From positions 212,464 through 276,463 of the forward strand of contig NZ_BSOW01000008.1 of the NCBI RefSeq assembly GCF_030160715.1: 64,000 bases of DNA, written 5' to 3'. The translations under genes were made by a program, and so were the position numbers. Below are positions 9,032-16,772 of the stretch, piece after piece. Numbering within the stretch: position 1 is the stretch's first letter; every line of letters starts with the position of its first letter. Below the pieces are notes generated by a model. The model saw nothing but the letters and a program-made list of their open reading frames with translations, had not been told where the DNA came from and searched no databases. Origin of the DNA: Bradyrhizobium iriomotense. GTDB lineage: Bacteria > Pseudomonadota > Alphaproteobacteria > Rhizobiales > Xanthobacteraceae.

Positions 9032-10005
9032 CCGACATCACCAAGGAGGCCATCTCGCCGTCCCGCTCCTTCCTGTCGCAAGATGCGATCCAGGTGTTCT
9101 ATCGTTTGCTGGCGGCGCTGCTGATCTGCGCGGTGCTCGCGGTGCTCAGCGATTCCTTCCTGAGCCTCGGCAACATCCTCAACGTGTTGCGGCAGGCGAG
9201 CCTGACCTTCTTCATCGCCTCGGGCCTGACGCTGGTGGTGCTGACCGCCGGGCTCGATCTCTCCGTCGGCGCGAATGTCGCCCTCTCGGCCTGCCTCGCC
9301 GGCACGGTGATCCATCAGACCGGCTCGCCGGTGCTGGGCGTGCTCACCGCGCTGGTGGCCGGTGGCATCGTTGGCCTCCTCAACGGCGTCATGGTGACGG
9401 CGCTGCGCATCCCCTCCTTCATCGCCACCTACGGCATGCTCTGGGTGCTGAACGGCCTCACCTATTGGTACATGGCGGGCGAGACCATCCACGGCTTCCC
9501 CGCGGGCTTCCGCCAGATCGGCAGCGGCTATCTCTTCGGCCTGCCGATCCCGGTCTATCTGCTGCTGATCTTCCTCGCGATCGGGACGGTGTTTGCACAG
9601 CGGACGATCTGGGGCCAGGAGATCTATGCGATCGGGGCCAACCCGGTTGCGGCGCGGCTCTCCGGCATTCCGGTCGTGCGCCGCCTGCTGCTGGTTTACG
9701 CCGTCTCCGGCACCATGGCGGGGCTTGCCTCGATCATCTTCCTATCGCGGCTCAATTCGGCCGAGGCCGATATCGGGGAAAGCCTGACGCTGCCCGCGAT
9801 CGCGGCCGTGCTGATCGGCGGCACCTCGCTGTTCGGCGGCGTCGGCACGGTGTTCGGCACCTTCGTCGGCGCGCTGATCCTGACGCTGGTGCTCAACGGC
9901 ATGAACATCCTGTCGGTCAGTGCCAACTGGCAGCCACTCGTTACCGGCATCATCGTCATTCTCGCGGTCTGGCTCGACATGAAGGCCCGCCGCCGCGCGC
10001 AATGA
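9028..10005 (+). CDS. ABC transporter permease (RbsC family), second of two
   Basis: 325 residues, RbsC-like membrane protein. Marks: IASGLTLVVLTAGLDLSVGANVALSACLAG near the middle of the first half, the coupling loop AIGANPVAARLSGIPVVRRLLLVYAVSG, and the C-terminal pair IAAVLIGGTSLFGGVGTVFGTFVGALIL. It overlaps the preceding permease gene by four bases. Two distinct permeases rather than a homodimer is a common variation in this ABC family. Confidence 0.94.
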   Translation: MTDITKEAISPSRSFLSQDAIQVFYRLLAALLICAVLAVLSDSFLSLGNILNVLRQASLTFFIASGLTLVVLTAGLDLSVGANVALSACLAGTVIHQTGSPVLGVLTALVAGGIVGLLNGVMVTALRIPSFIATYGMLWVLNGLTYWYMAGETIHGFPAGFRQIGSGYLFGLPIPVYLLLIFLAIGTVFAQRTIWGQEIYAIGANPVAARLSGIPVVRRLLLVYAVSGTMAGLASIIFLSRLNSAEADIGESLTLPAIAAVLIGGTSLFGGVGTVFGTFVGALILTLVLNGMNILSVSANWQPLVTGIIVILAVWLDMKARRRAQ

Positions 10006-10051
10006 GTTCTTCTGCAAAATCCAACAAACCACAATGAGGGATGGAGACCAA

Positions 10052-11026
10052 ATGAAACCGAAACTGGGCTACCTTGCACTGCCGCTGCTGATGGCCGCCG
10101 CGTTCACGACGCAGGCGCGCGCCGACGGCGAGACCATCGCCGTCTTCACCAAGAACCAGACCAACCCGTTTTTCCAGACCGTGCGCGTCGGTGCCGACAA
10201 CATGGCGAAGGCGCTGAACGCCAAGACGCTGCAATATATTCCGACCAAGCCGGACTCGATCCCCGAGCAACTCAGCCAGATCGAAGACGTCGTAGTGAAG
10301 AAACCGAGCGCCATCGTCTTCACCCCCGTCGACTACAAGGCGATGGTCCCTGGGGTCGAGAAGATCAACGACGCCAAGATCCCGCTCGTCAACATCACCG
10401 ACCGCTCCGCCGGCGGCAAGTTCGTGTCCTTCGTCGGCGCCGACGACTACAGCCTCGGGCTCGAGACCGCGCGCTTTCTCCTGAAGACGCTCGGCGGCAA
10501 GGGCAACATCGTCATCATCGAGGGCGTCAAGGGCTCGCTGACCAATGTCGATCGTATCAGAGGCTTCAACGATGCGCTGAAGGAAACTCCCGGCGCGAAG
10601 CTCCTGGCCTCGCAGCCCGGCAACTACCAGCGGCTCCAGGCGCTCCAGGTGATGGAGAACCTCATGCAGTCGAACTCGCAGATCGATGGCGTGCTCGCGG
10701 CCAACGACGCCATGGCGATCGGCGCGATCGAGGCGCTGGACGGTGCGAACCGGAAGGCGCAGGTGATCGGCATCAACGGCACCAAGGAAGCGATCGATGC
10801 CATCAAGTCCGGCAAGCTGCTCGCAAGCGGCGACTATAACGGCTTTGCGCAGGGCTGCCTCGGCACCATGATGGCGATCCGCAACCTGCGCGAACAGCCC
10901 GTCGTCGCTGAGATCGTGCTGAAGCCCACCGTCATCACCAAGGACAATTTCGGGCCCTTCGACGTGCCGCTCGAGCAGCGCGCGTGCCCGACCTGGGAAG
11001 AGGCGCAAAAGCTCGGCGCGAAGTAG
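10052..11026 (+). CDS. Periplasmic substrate-binding protein of the CUT2-type importer
   Basis: 324 residues including a Sec signal peptide (MKPKLGYLALPLLMAAAFTTQARA, cleavage probably after ARA). The mature part is a type-1 periplasmic binding protein: ETIAVFTKNQTNPFFQTVRVGADNMAKAL, IVFTPVDYKAMVPGVEKINDAKIPLVNITDR, and GVLAANDAMAIGAIEAL. It captures the solute in the periplasm for the preceding permeases. The ATG at 10052 is preferred over an in-frame ATG 18 bases earlier because it follows GAGGGATGGAG and starts a normal signal peptide. Ligand unknown. Confidence 0.93.
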   Translation: MKPKLGYLALPLLMAAAFTTQARADGETIAVFTKNQTNPFFQTVRVGADNMAKALNAKTLQYIPTKPDSIPEQLSQIEDVVVKKPSAIVFTPVDYKAMVPGVEKINDAKIPLVNITDRSAGGKFVSFVGADDYSLGLETARFLLKTLGGKGNIVIIEGVKGSLTNVDRIRGFNDALKETPGAKLLASQPGNYQRLQALQVMENLMQSNSQIDGVLAANDAMAIGAIEALDGANRKAQVIGINGTKEAIDAIKSGKLLASGDYNGFAQGCLGTMMAIRNLREQPVVAEIVLKPTVITKDNFGPFDVPLEQRACPTWEEAQKLGAK

Positions 11027-11045
11027 ACTTTCACTTTCGAAAATC

Positions 11046-11073
11046 GGGACGGCCGTTCAGCTGCGGCCGTCCC
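11046..11073. terminator. Hairpin between the binding-protein gene and the YciI-like gene
   Basis: A perfect 10-bp stem (GGGACGGCCG at 11046-11055 with CGGCCGTCCC at 11064-11073) closes an 8-base loop, 20 bases after the binding-protein stop. No T run follows on the plus strand. It may stabilise the upstream mRNA end or partially terminate before the YciI-like gene rather than act as a classical terminator. Confidence 0.45.
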
Positions 11074-11094
11074 AAGACATCGTCTGGAGACACC

Positions 11095-11382
11095 ATGCTG
11101 TTTGCCATTCACGCCCTCGACCGCGCCGGCGCGCTGCCGACCCGGCTCGCCAATTACGACGCGCACAAGGCGTTCCTGTCGGACACCTCAAGCTTCGGCG
11201 TCAAGATCGTGATGTCCGGTCCGCTCGTCTCCGACGACGGCGAGAAGATGATCGGCAGCCTGTTCCTGATCGATGCACCGGGACGCGCCGAGGTGGAGGC
11301 CTTCAACCGCGCCGATCCCTTCGCCGCGGCCGGCATCTGGGAGAAGGTCACGATTACCTGCTTTTTACGCCGCCAGGGTTGA
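11095..11382 (+). CDS. YciI-like protein
   Basis: 95 residues with the YciI fold: LFAIHALDRAGALPTRLANYDAHKAFL, a central MSGPLVSDDGEKMIGSLFLIDAPGRAEVEAFNRADPFAAAGIWEKVTI and a short basic tail. YciI-like proteins are small ferredoxin-like barrels; one relative in chlorinated-hydroquinone pathways is a hydrolase/dehydrochlorinase and most are unassigned. It is the last gene of the plus-strand run and, like the Dabb protein at its start, may help process an unstable intermediate. Start follows TCTGGAGACACC. Confidence 0.85.
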   Translation: MLFAIHALDRAGALPTRLANYDAHKAFLSDTSSFGVKIVMSGPLVSDDGEKMIGSLFLIDAPGRAEVEAFNRADPFAAAGIWEKVTITCFLRRQG

Positions 11383-11445
11383 GCCCGGCTCTCACCTCAA
11401 CTTACTTGCGGCGCGCCCCGCAGAGGGTTGCGGGGCCGCGCTGAT

Positions 11446-11570
11446 TGGCCCTTCCATCAAAAATCGAAAAACAACCCCATGCAAAGGTGCGAGACGGCTG
11501 CCGGATCGCACACTACGGATTTTACGAAATAGCTTGACGCGTCGGGCAAAACACCGGCAATGTGCCATCG
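11446..11570. repeat. Probable Bradyrhizobium-type intergenic repeat
   Basis: The non-coding stretch between the YciI-like and NTF2-like genes contains AAAATCGAAAAACAACCCC followed by ATTTTACGAAATAGCTTGACG and GTCGGGCAAAACACCGGCA. I remember this combination as a frequent intergenic element in Bradyrhizobium and Rhodopseudomonas genomes. No second copy was seen in this window, so the call rests on memory. Confidence 0.4.
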
Positions 11571-11665
11571 TCGTACAATCCGTAAGTGACGGATCGTCTC
11601 CGCGGAAACGGGGGACAGCCGAACCTGCGGAGGCTCCCCCCTCAAGTCCCCCCTCCCACCGCGCC

Positions 11666-12085
11666 CTACGCGTCGATGCCGCGCTGAACCAGGATACGCT
11701 CGGCGCTGTCGTTCCAGACGTCCATCTTGGTGATCTTGCCGCCCTTCACCACGAAACGGTCGACATAGCGGTTGCCCTCGAAGGACGTGCCATCGTGCCA
11801 TTCGCCGTAGAGCGTGCCGACGCTGTAGACCACGGTTTCGCCCTCGCCGGGGCAGACGTCGAAACGGTCCATCTTCTTCTTGACCCATCGATAGCGCTTG
11901 GCGTTGAAACCGGCCGGCCCCCGCGGATGATCGAACTCGCGTCCGCCGGTAAAGGTGATGACCGTGCCGGGCGCCATGTAGACCGCCGCGGCCTCCGGAT
12001 CCGGGATCATCGAGGCCGTCAGATAGGCTTCGACAATCTCGGCGTCGGACATGGTCTTGCTCGGGGCTTTTTCGGCAACGGACAT
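11666..12085 (-). CDS. Nuclear transport factor 2-like (SnoaL-type) protein
   Basis: 139 residues with the NTF2-like cone fold pattern: an N-terminal helix MSDAEIVEAYLTASMIPDPEAAAVYMAPGTVITFTGG, a middle part rich in aromatic residues (GFNAKRYRWVKKKMDRFDVCPGEGETVVYSVGTLYGEW) and a final strand NRYVDRFVVKGGKITKMDVWNDSAE. Such proteins act as small isomerases, cyclases or accessory domains. It stands alone, divergent from the deaminase-like gene at 12236, so a link to the flanking pathways is possible but unproven. Confidence 0.8.
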   Translation of the reverse strand: MSVAEKAPSKTMSDAEIVEAYLTASMIPDPEAAAVYMAPGTVITFTGGREFDHPRGPAGFNAKRYRWVKKKMDRFDVCPGEGETVVYSVGTLYGEWHDGTSFEGNRYVDRFVVKGGKITKMDVWNDSAERILVQRGIDA

Positions 12086-12235
12086 GGCGGCTTCTCCGAA
12101 GGATGCGGGATACTAGCCCCGAGTGGTGGGAATGCATGCATATTTTTTGAACATGCCCCTCGCTAGATTGCCGCAACTCTGGAGGCGCCTCGCACGGCAC
12201 ACTCCTGTACGCTCACGCCGCAAAGTGCTGGTGCC

Positions 12236-13510
12236 ATGACGACGCAAACCGCCCTCGACCTGATCTTCCGCAACGCGCTGATACGCGGCGCCATCGCACC
12301 CGCAGATATCGGCGTATCCCAAGGCAAGATCGCCGCGATCGAGCCACGCCTTCGGGCCGATGCCGTCGAGATCGACCTCGAAGGCCGGCTCGTGCTGCCC
12401 GGCTTCGTCGACACCCACATCCACCTCGACAAGGCCTGCCTGCTCGGCCGCTGCGGACACGAGCACGGCAATCTCAGCGAGGCCATACGCGCGGTCTCGG
12501 CGATGAAGCGCGATTTCACGATCGAGGACGTCTATACGCGCGGCGCAAGAGTGCTGGAACGCGCAATCGTGCACGGCACGACGCGGATGCGGACCCATGT
12601 CGAGATCGATCCGCGGATCGGCCTGCGCAGCCTCGAGGCGGTCAAGGCGCTGAAGCGCGACTACGCCTGGGCGCTCGATCTGTCGCTGTGTGTCTTCCCG
12701 CAGGAAGGGCTGACCAACGATCCCGGAGCCGAAGAGCTGTTGATCCAGGCGCTGCGCGACGGCGGCGACGTGATCGGCGGCTGCCCCTATACCGACACCG
12801 ATCCCAACGCGCATCTCGCCCGCATCTTCGATCTCGCGCAGGAGTTCGACGTCGATGTCGATCTCCACCTCGACTTCGACCTGGATCCATCCTGGTCGCA
12901 TCTCGACGAGGTGTGCCGGCAGACCGAACAGCGCGGCTATCAGGGCCGCGTTGCAATTGGCCATGCCACCAAGCTGTCTGCGCTGCCGCCGGAGCGCCTG
13001 AAGCCGGTGGTGGAGCGTCTCGCAAAAACCGGTGTCGCCGTCACGGTGCTGCCCGCGACCGATCTCTATCTGATGGGCCGCGATGCCACGCACAACGTGC
13101 CGCGCGGCATCACGGTCGCCCACAAGCTCGTTGCAAGCGGCGTGCTGTGCTCGGTTGCGACCAACAACGTACTCAATCCCTTCACGCCGTTCGGCGATGC
13201 CTCGCTGCTGCGGATGGCGAACTTCTACGCCAATGTCGCGCATGCATCGGTCGGCGAGTTCGACACCTGCCTCGACCTCGTCACCGAGCTGCCGGCCCGG
13301 CTGATGAACCTGAAGAACTATGGCATCAAGGTCGGCAATCCCGCCGACTTCGTTGTGCTCGATACGCGCGACAGCCGCTTTGCCATTGCCGAGCTGCCCG
13401 ATATCACGATGGGCTTCAAGAACGGAAGGCCGGTGTTCGAACTGCGTCAGGCCGTTCTGTTTCCACCGTCAGACCGCGGCAAGCCGCGCGCCGTCATCCC
13501 TCACGCGTGA
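12236..13510 (+). CDS. Cytosine-deaminase-like amidohydrolase with altered metal site
   Basis: 424 residues resembling the CodA branch of the amidohydrolase superfamily: LPGFVDTHIHLDKACL (HxH), VDVDLHLDFDLDPS, RVAIGHATKLSALPPERL and a C-terminal KVGNPADFVVLDTRD. Where CodA has the metal-binding and catalytic Asp pair before a DPxxPxG-like segment, this protein reads SVATNNVLNPFTPFGDASLL, so both Asp positions appear to be Asn. It may therefore use another ligand or reaction. Start follows no strong ribosome site. The 3' end overlaps the convergent DUF1932 gene by 17 bp. Confidence 0.85.
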   Translation: MTTQTALDLIFRNALIRGAIAPADIGVSQGKIAAIEPRLRADAVEIDLEGRLVLPGFVDTHIHLDKACLLGRCGHEHGNLSEAIRAVSAMKRDFTIEDVYTRGARVLERAIVHGTTRMRTHVEIDPRIGLRSLEAVKALKRDYAWALDLSLCVFPQEGLTNDPGAEELLIQALRDGGDVIGGCPYTDTDPNAHLARIFDLAQEFDVDVDLHLDFDLDPSWSHLDEVCRQTEQRGYQGRVAIGHATKLSALPPERLKPVVERLAKTGVAVTVLPATDLYLMGRDATHNVPRGITVAHKLVASGVLCSVATNNVLNPFTPFGDASLLRMANFYANVAHASVGEFDTCLDLVTELPARLMNLKNYGIKVGNPADFVVLDTRDSRFAIAELPDITMGFKNGRPVFELRQAVLFPPSDRGKPRAVIPHA

Positions 13511-14417
13511 TCTTCGCCAGGATACGATCGGCCTCGGTGCGCCAGTCGGCGCTGCGGGCAAACTCCTTGGTGCCCTTCGTGCCGAACAGGCCCTCGTCGG
13601 CGAGATCGGCGACCCAAGCCTGTCGCTCGGCGGTGCCTTGCGCCGACCATGGCGTCAGCCCCGCCTCGCGCACGGTCTCGACGACCTCGCGCACTTCCTC
13701 GGCGCGGCGGCGGCCGTGCTCGATCACGCGCTGGAAGAAATAGGCGCCCTGCTTCTCCCAGTCGATCGCGGGAAAGGTTTCCGTGAGCGAGGCCAGCACC
13801 GCATCCTCGACGCCGTAAGCGCGCGCGGTGGTAAAGCTTTCGATGACCATGGCTTCGAGCCCCTTGATCATGATGCTGCGGCACATCTTCACGGCCGAGG
13901 AGACGCCGAGCTTGTCGCTCGCAACCTTGGCGGCAAATCCGATCGAATTGAGCAGCGGCTCGAGCTCGCGCGCGCCGGGGCCACCGAGCAGCAGCGGCAC
14001 CTTGATGCGATAAGGCGGCACCGAGGTCATCACCGCGCCCTCGACATAACGTCCGCCGGCGTCGTCGATCAGCTTGGCGGCGCGCTGCTTGGCGCCGGGC
14101 GAGGCCGAGTTGAAGTCGAGGAACCATGTCCCCCGGTTGATCGCAGCGGCGCAAGCCTTTGCCACCGGGACGGCCTGACTCGCGGTCACGGCCGAGACGA
14201 TGAAGTCGCATTTAGCCGTCAGATCGGCGTGCGAGGCGGCCAGCTTGACGCCATGCTTTGTGGCGTGATCGCGCAAGGCCACGCCCTGCCCGTTCCCGAG
14301 CTTGAGGTCGAAGGTCGCAACCTTGATGTCCTGCTGGCGCAAGTCCTCCGCGAGGATCTTGCCGACCTCGCCATAGCCGACCAGTCCTATCTGCCACCGC
14401 CTGGGATCGCCGGACAT
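13494..14417 (-). CDS. NAD(P)-dependent dehydrogenase with DUF1932 C-terminal domain
   Basis: 307 residues. N-terminal Rossmann domain (QIGLVGYGEVGKILAEDLRQQDIKVATFD) and a 6-phosphogluconate-dehydrogenase-like helical C-terminal domain of the DUF1932 type (LGVSSAVKMCRSIMIKGLEAMVIESFTTARAYGVEDAVL). Pairing a beta-hydroxyacid-dehydrogenase core with DUF1932 is common in catabolic clusters. It is the last gene of the minus-strand run that contains ligK and galB, and its start shares one base with the previous stop. It could oxidise or reduce a pathway semialdehyde, for example in place of LigC, but that is inference. Confidence 0.85.
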   Translation of the reverse strand: MSGDPRRWQIGLVGYGEVGKILAEDLRQQDIKVATFDLKLGNGQGVALRDHATKHGVKLAASHADLTAKCDFIVSAVTASQAVPVAKACAAAINRGTWFLDFNSASPGAKQRAAKLIDDAGGRYVEGAVMTSVPPYRIKVPLLLGGPGARELEPLLNSIGFAAKVASDKLGVSSAVKMCRSIMIKGLEAMVIESFTTARAYGVEDAVLASLTETFPAIDWEKQGAYFFQRVIEHGRRRAEEVREVVETVREAGLTPWSAQGTAERQAWVADLADEGLFGTKGTKEFARSADWRTEADRILAKITREG

Positions 14418-15286
14418 CAGTTCATCCTTCGCGTGGTGTCGTCAAAGAGCTCCTCGACCGCAAAGCGGTGCGGGATCAATGCCTGCTGATAGGCGTAGTC
14501 AATGATCAGCTCCAGCGGCTTGCGGTTGGCCTCGACCCCGAACGGCAGCAGATCGGGCGATGCAGGCGCGCCTGCCTTCGCCTTGCCGGCCTTCAGGAGA
14601 TCGTACACGCCCGAGACGACATCAGGGCGCGATTTTGCCAGCGCCTCGGTCACGACCACGAGATGGTTGACCGGCACGGCGCCGCGCCGGGCATACCAAG
14701 CGGCGGCCTCCGCGGCCGGATCGGGAAACAGCGGCTTGAGGCGCGGGTCGTTCGAGGTCTCGCCGAGCACGGCGTCGAGCTCGCCATCGAGCAGCATTTG
14801 CAGGATCTTCTTGTCCTTCGGCGCACGCTCGGTGGTGTCGACATATTCGGCAACATGCGGGTCCTCGAAGGTGATCCACTTCATGTTGTCGAGGTTCACG
14901 CCGTAGTCGTTGGCCAGAATGCCCCTGATCCAGGCGCCGGTCGTGGTCGTGAAGGAACGGATGCCGACGCGCTTGCCTTCGAGGTCCGACGGACCGAGCG
15001 TGCCGCGCTCGGGATTGTACAGGGCATAGCCGTGCTGGAAGCGGCCGAGCATCGTCGCCGGCAACAGCACCAGCGGCTTGCCATGGGCTTTCGCCATCAG
15101 ATAGGTGACGATCGCCATCTCGCAGACGTCGAAGGCCTGCTCGCGCACCATCGGCTTGAACGCCGTATTGGTCGGCGTGTACTCGATGAAGTCGAGGTCG
15201 AAGCGGTCAGAGCGGAGCTCTCCGCTCTTCAAGGCCTGCACATGCGGATGACTACCGAGCACGGTCCGCAGCTTGAGACGATCCAT
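14417..15286 (-). CDS. 4,5-dihydroxyphthalate decarboxylase-like protein (periplasmic-binding-protein fold)
   Basis: 289 residues beginning LRTVLGSHPHVQALKSGELRSDRFDLDFIEYTPTNTAFKPMVREQAFDVCEMAIVTYLMAK, the pattern of proteins annotated as 4,5-dihydroxyphthalate decarboxylase (Pht5-like), which have a type-2 binding-protein fold without a signal peptide. The known enzyme yields protocatechuate. In this operon, next to LigK-, GalB- and LigI-like enzymes of the protocatechuate 4,5-cleavage route, that activity fits. A plain ligand-binding role cannot be excluded because the fold is shared with transport proteins. Confidence 0.78.
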   Translation of the reverse strand: MDRLKLRTVLGSHPHVQALKSGELRSDRFDLDFIEYTPTNTAFKPMVREQAFDVCEMAIVTYLMAKAHGKPLVLLPATMLGRFQHGYALYNPERGTLGPSDLEGKRVGIRSFTTTTGAWIRGILANDYGVNLDNMKWITFEDPHVAEYVDTTERAPKDKKILQMLLDGELDAVLGETSNDPRLKPLFPDPAAEAAAWYARRGAVPVNHLVVVTEALAKSRPDVVSGVYDLLKAGKAKAGAPASPDLLPFGVEANRKPLELIIDYAYQQALIPHRFAVEELFDDTTRRMN

Positions 15287-15310
15287 CAGCCCGCTCCGCT
15301 TCTCGCCCAG

Positions 15311-15994
15311 TCAGACATCCTCGGGATTGTCGACATAGACGAGCCCGGCTTTCGCCAGAGCCTCGCGCATGTTGTACATGTCGAGGCCAAGCTCGCCCGA
15401 GGCAAGGCGATTGCGCTTGCCGCTCTCGTCCGCATTGCGCTTCCCGGCCCTTTCGGCAACCTCGGCCGCGACCCGCTTCGGCACCACCACGACACCATCG
15501 TCGTCCGCGACCACGATATCGCCGGGCTCGACGTTGACCCCCGCGCAGACCACGGGAACATTGACCGAACCAAGCGTCGCCTTGACCGTGCCCTTAGCCG
15601 AGACGGCGCGCGACCACACCGGAAATCTCATCTCATGCAGCGCATGCACGTCACGGCAGCCGGCATCGATGACGAGCCCCTGCACACCGCGCGCGTGAAG
15701 CGAGGTTGCGAGCAGCTCGCCAAACATGCCGTCGGTATTATCCGTGGTGCAGCCGACGACGAGAACGTCACCCCGCCTGCATTGCTCGACAGCGACATGG
15801 ATCATCCAGTTGTCGCCGGGCTGCGCCAGCACGGTGACCGCGGGGCCGGCGATCTGCGCACCGGGCCAGATCGGGCGCATATAGGGCTTCATCAGCCCGA
15901 GGCGGCCCATCGCCTCGTGCACGGTGGAGACGCCATAGATCGCCATGCCGGCAGGATCGGCGCGCTTGATGTTGCGAACGACGACCGGCTTCAT
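15311..15994 (-). CDS. ligK: 4-carboxy-4-hydroxy-2-oxoadipate aldolase / oxaloacetate decarboxylase
   Basis: 227 residues of the class II, divalent-metal LigK/RraA-like aldolase family. It splits 4-carboxy-4-hydroxy-2-oxoadipate into pyruvate and oxaloacetate, the last step of protocatechuate 4,5-cleavage and gallate breakdown. Marks: [59 protein letters not shown] and the metal/substrate site [12 protein letters not shown] with Arg114-Asp115. The gene follows galB with an ATGA overlap, as expected for consecutive steps. Confidence 0.92.
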   Translation of the reverse strand: MKPVVVRNIKRADPAGMAIYGVSTVHEAMGRLGLMKPYMRPIWPGAQIAGPAVTVLAQPGDNWMIHVAVEQCRRGDVLVVGCTTDNTDGMFGELLATSLHARGVQGLVIDAGCRDVHALHEMRFPVWSRAVSAKGTVKATLGSVNVPVVCAGVNVEPGDIVVADDDGVVVVPKRVAAEVAERAGKRNADESGKRNRLASGELGLDMYNMREALAKAGLVYVDNPEDV

Positions 15995-16704
15995 GCCAAG
16001 ACCTCCTCGACCGTGGGGAACAGGCGCTGATAGGCCTCGCCGTAAGTCATGGGCACGCCCGTGTTGCGGCTGCCCTGGATGCCACGGTTGAGCGCGACGC
16101 GCTCATAATAGCCCCAGAGATGCTTTTGCGCGGCGAGGATCTGGAACGCCTCGTACTTCTCCTTCCAGACCTCGTCGATTTTGAGAATCAAGTTCGGCTT
16201 GAAGTTGCACATCTCGGGCTGATGCGGCTCGAACAGGAACACCGGCGGCGCGGCGTATTTATACTGCGCTCCGGGCTTGTGACCCATCGCCTGCGCGACC
16301 ACGCGGGTCTCCTGCGCGAAATGCGCCGCGTTCGGATGGTCGAAATTATAGGGATCCTCGAGCGCATGGGTCAGCACGAAGCTCGGGCTGAGCTCGCGGT
16401 AGATATCGACCATGCGATCGAAATGCGCTTCGTTCAGCCTCAGCGGATAGTCGCCGCAGTCGAAGAACTCGATCTCGGCGCCCAGGAGCTTGGCGGCGCG
16501 CTCGGCCTCGTCCTTACGGCCGGCCTTCACCGATTCCAGCGTCGCGCCCTTTTCCTTCCAGGCGAACTGGCTTTCGCCGCGCTCGCCGAAGGACATGCAG
16601 ACGATCTTCATGCGGTAGCCCTTCTTGGCATGCAGCGCGATGGCGCCGCCCGCGCGCCAGACGAAATCGCCGGGATGGGCGGTAATCACTAGGCCTGTCT
16701 TCAT
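15991..16704 (-). CDS. galB: 4-oxalomesaconate hydratase, PIG-L/LmbE type (GalB-like)
   Basis: 237 residues of the zinc-dependent PIG-L/LmbE family. Most members are deacetylases, but Pseudomonas putida GalB, of the same family, hydrates 4-oxalomesaconate to 4-carboxy-4-hydroxy-2-oxoadipate. Seen: N-terminal [25 protein letters not shown] (variant of the HPDD metal motif, His10 and Asp13), [25 protein letters not shown] and the second metal segment [20 protein letters not shown]. Direct coupling to ligK strongly supports the hydratase role over a deacetylase. Confidence 0.88.
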   Translation of the reverse strand: MKTGLVITAHPGDFVWRAGGAIALHAKKGYRMKIVCMSFGERGESQFAWKEKGATLESVKAGRKDEAERAAKLLGAEIEFFDCGDYPLRLNEAHFDRMVDIYRELSPSFVLTHALEDPYNFDHPNAAHFAQETRVVAQAMGHKPGAQYKYAAPPVFLFEPHQPEMCNFKPNLILKIDEVWKEKYEAFQILAAQKHLWGYYERVALNRGIQGSRNTGVPMTYGEAYQRLFPTVEEVLA

Positions 16705-16772
16705 GGGACAAACTCCCCTTTCATCTCTTCAAAGCTTGATCTGCTCCCCGCGCAAAGCAAGCAGCCAATTCA

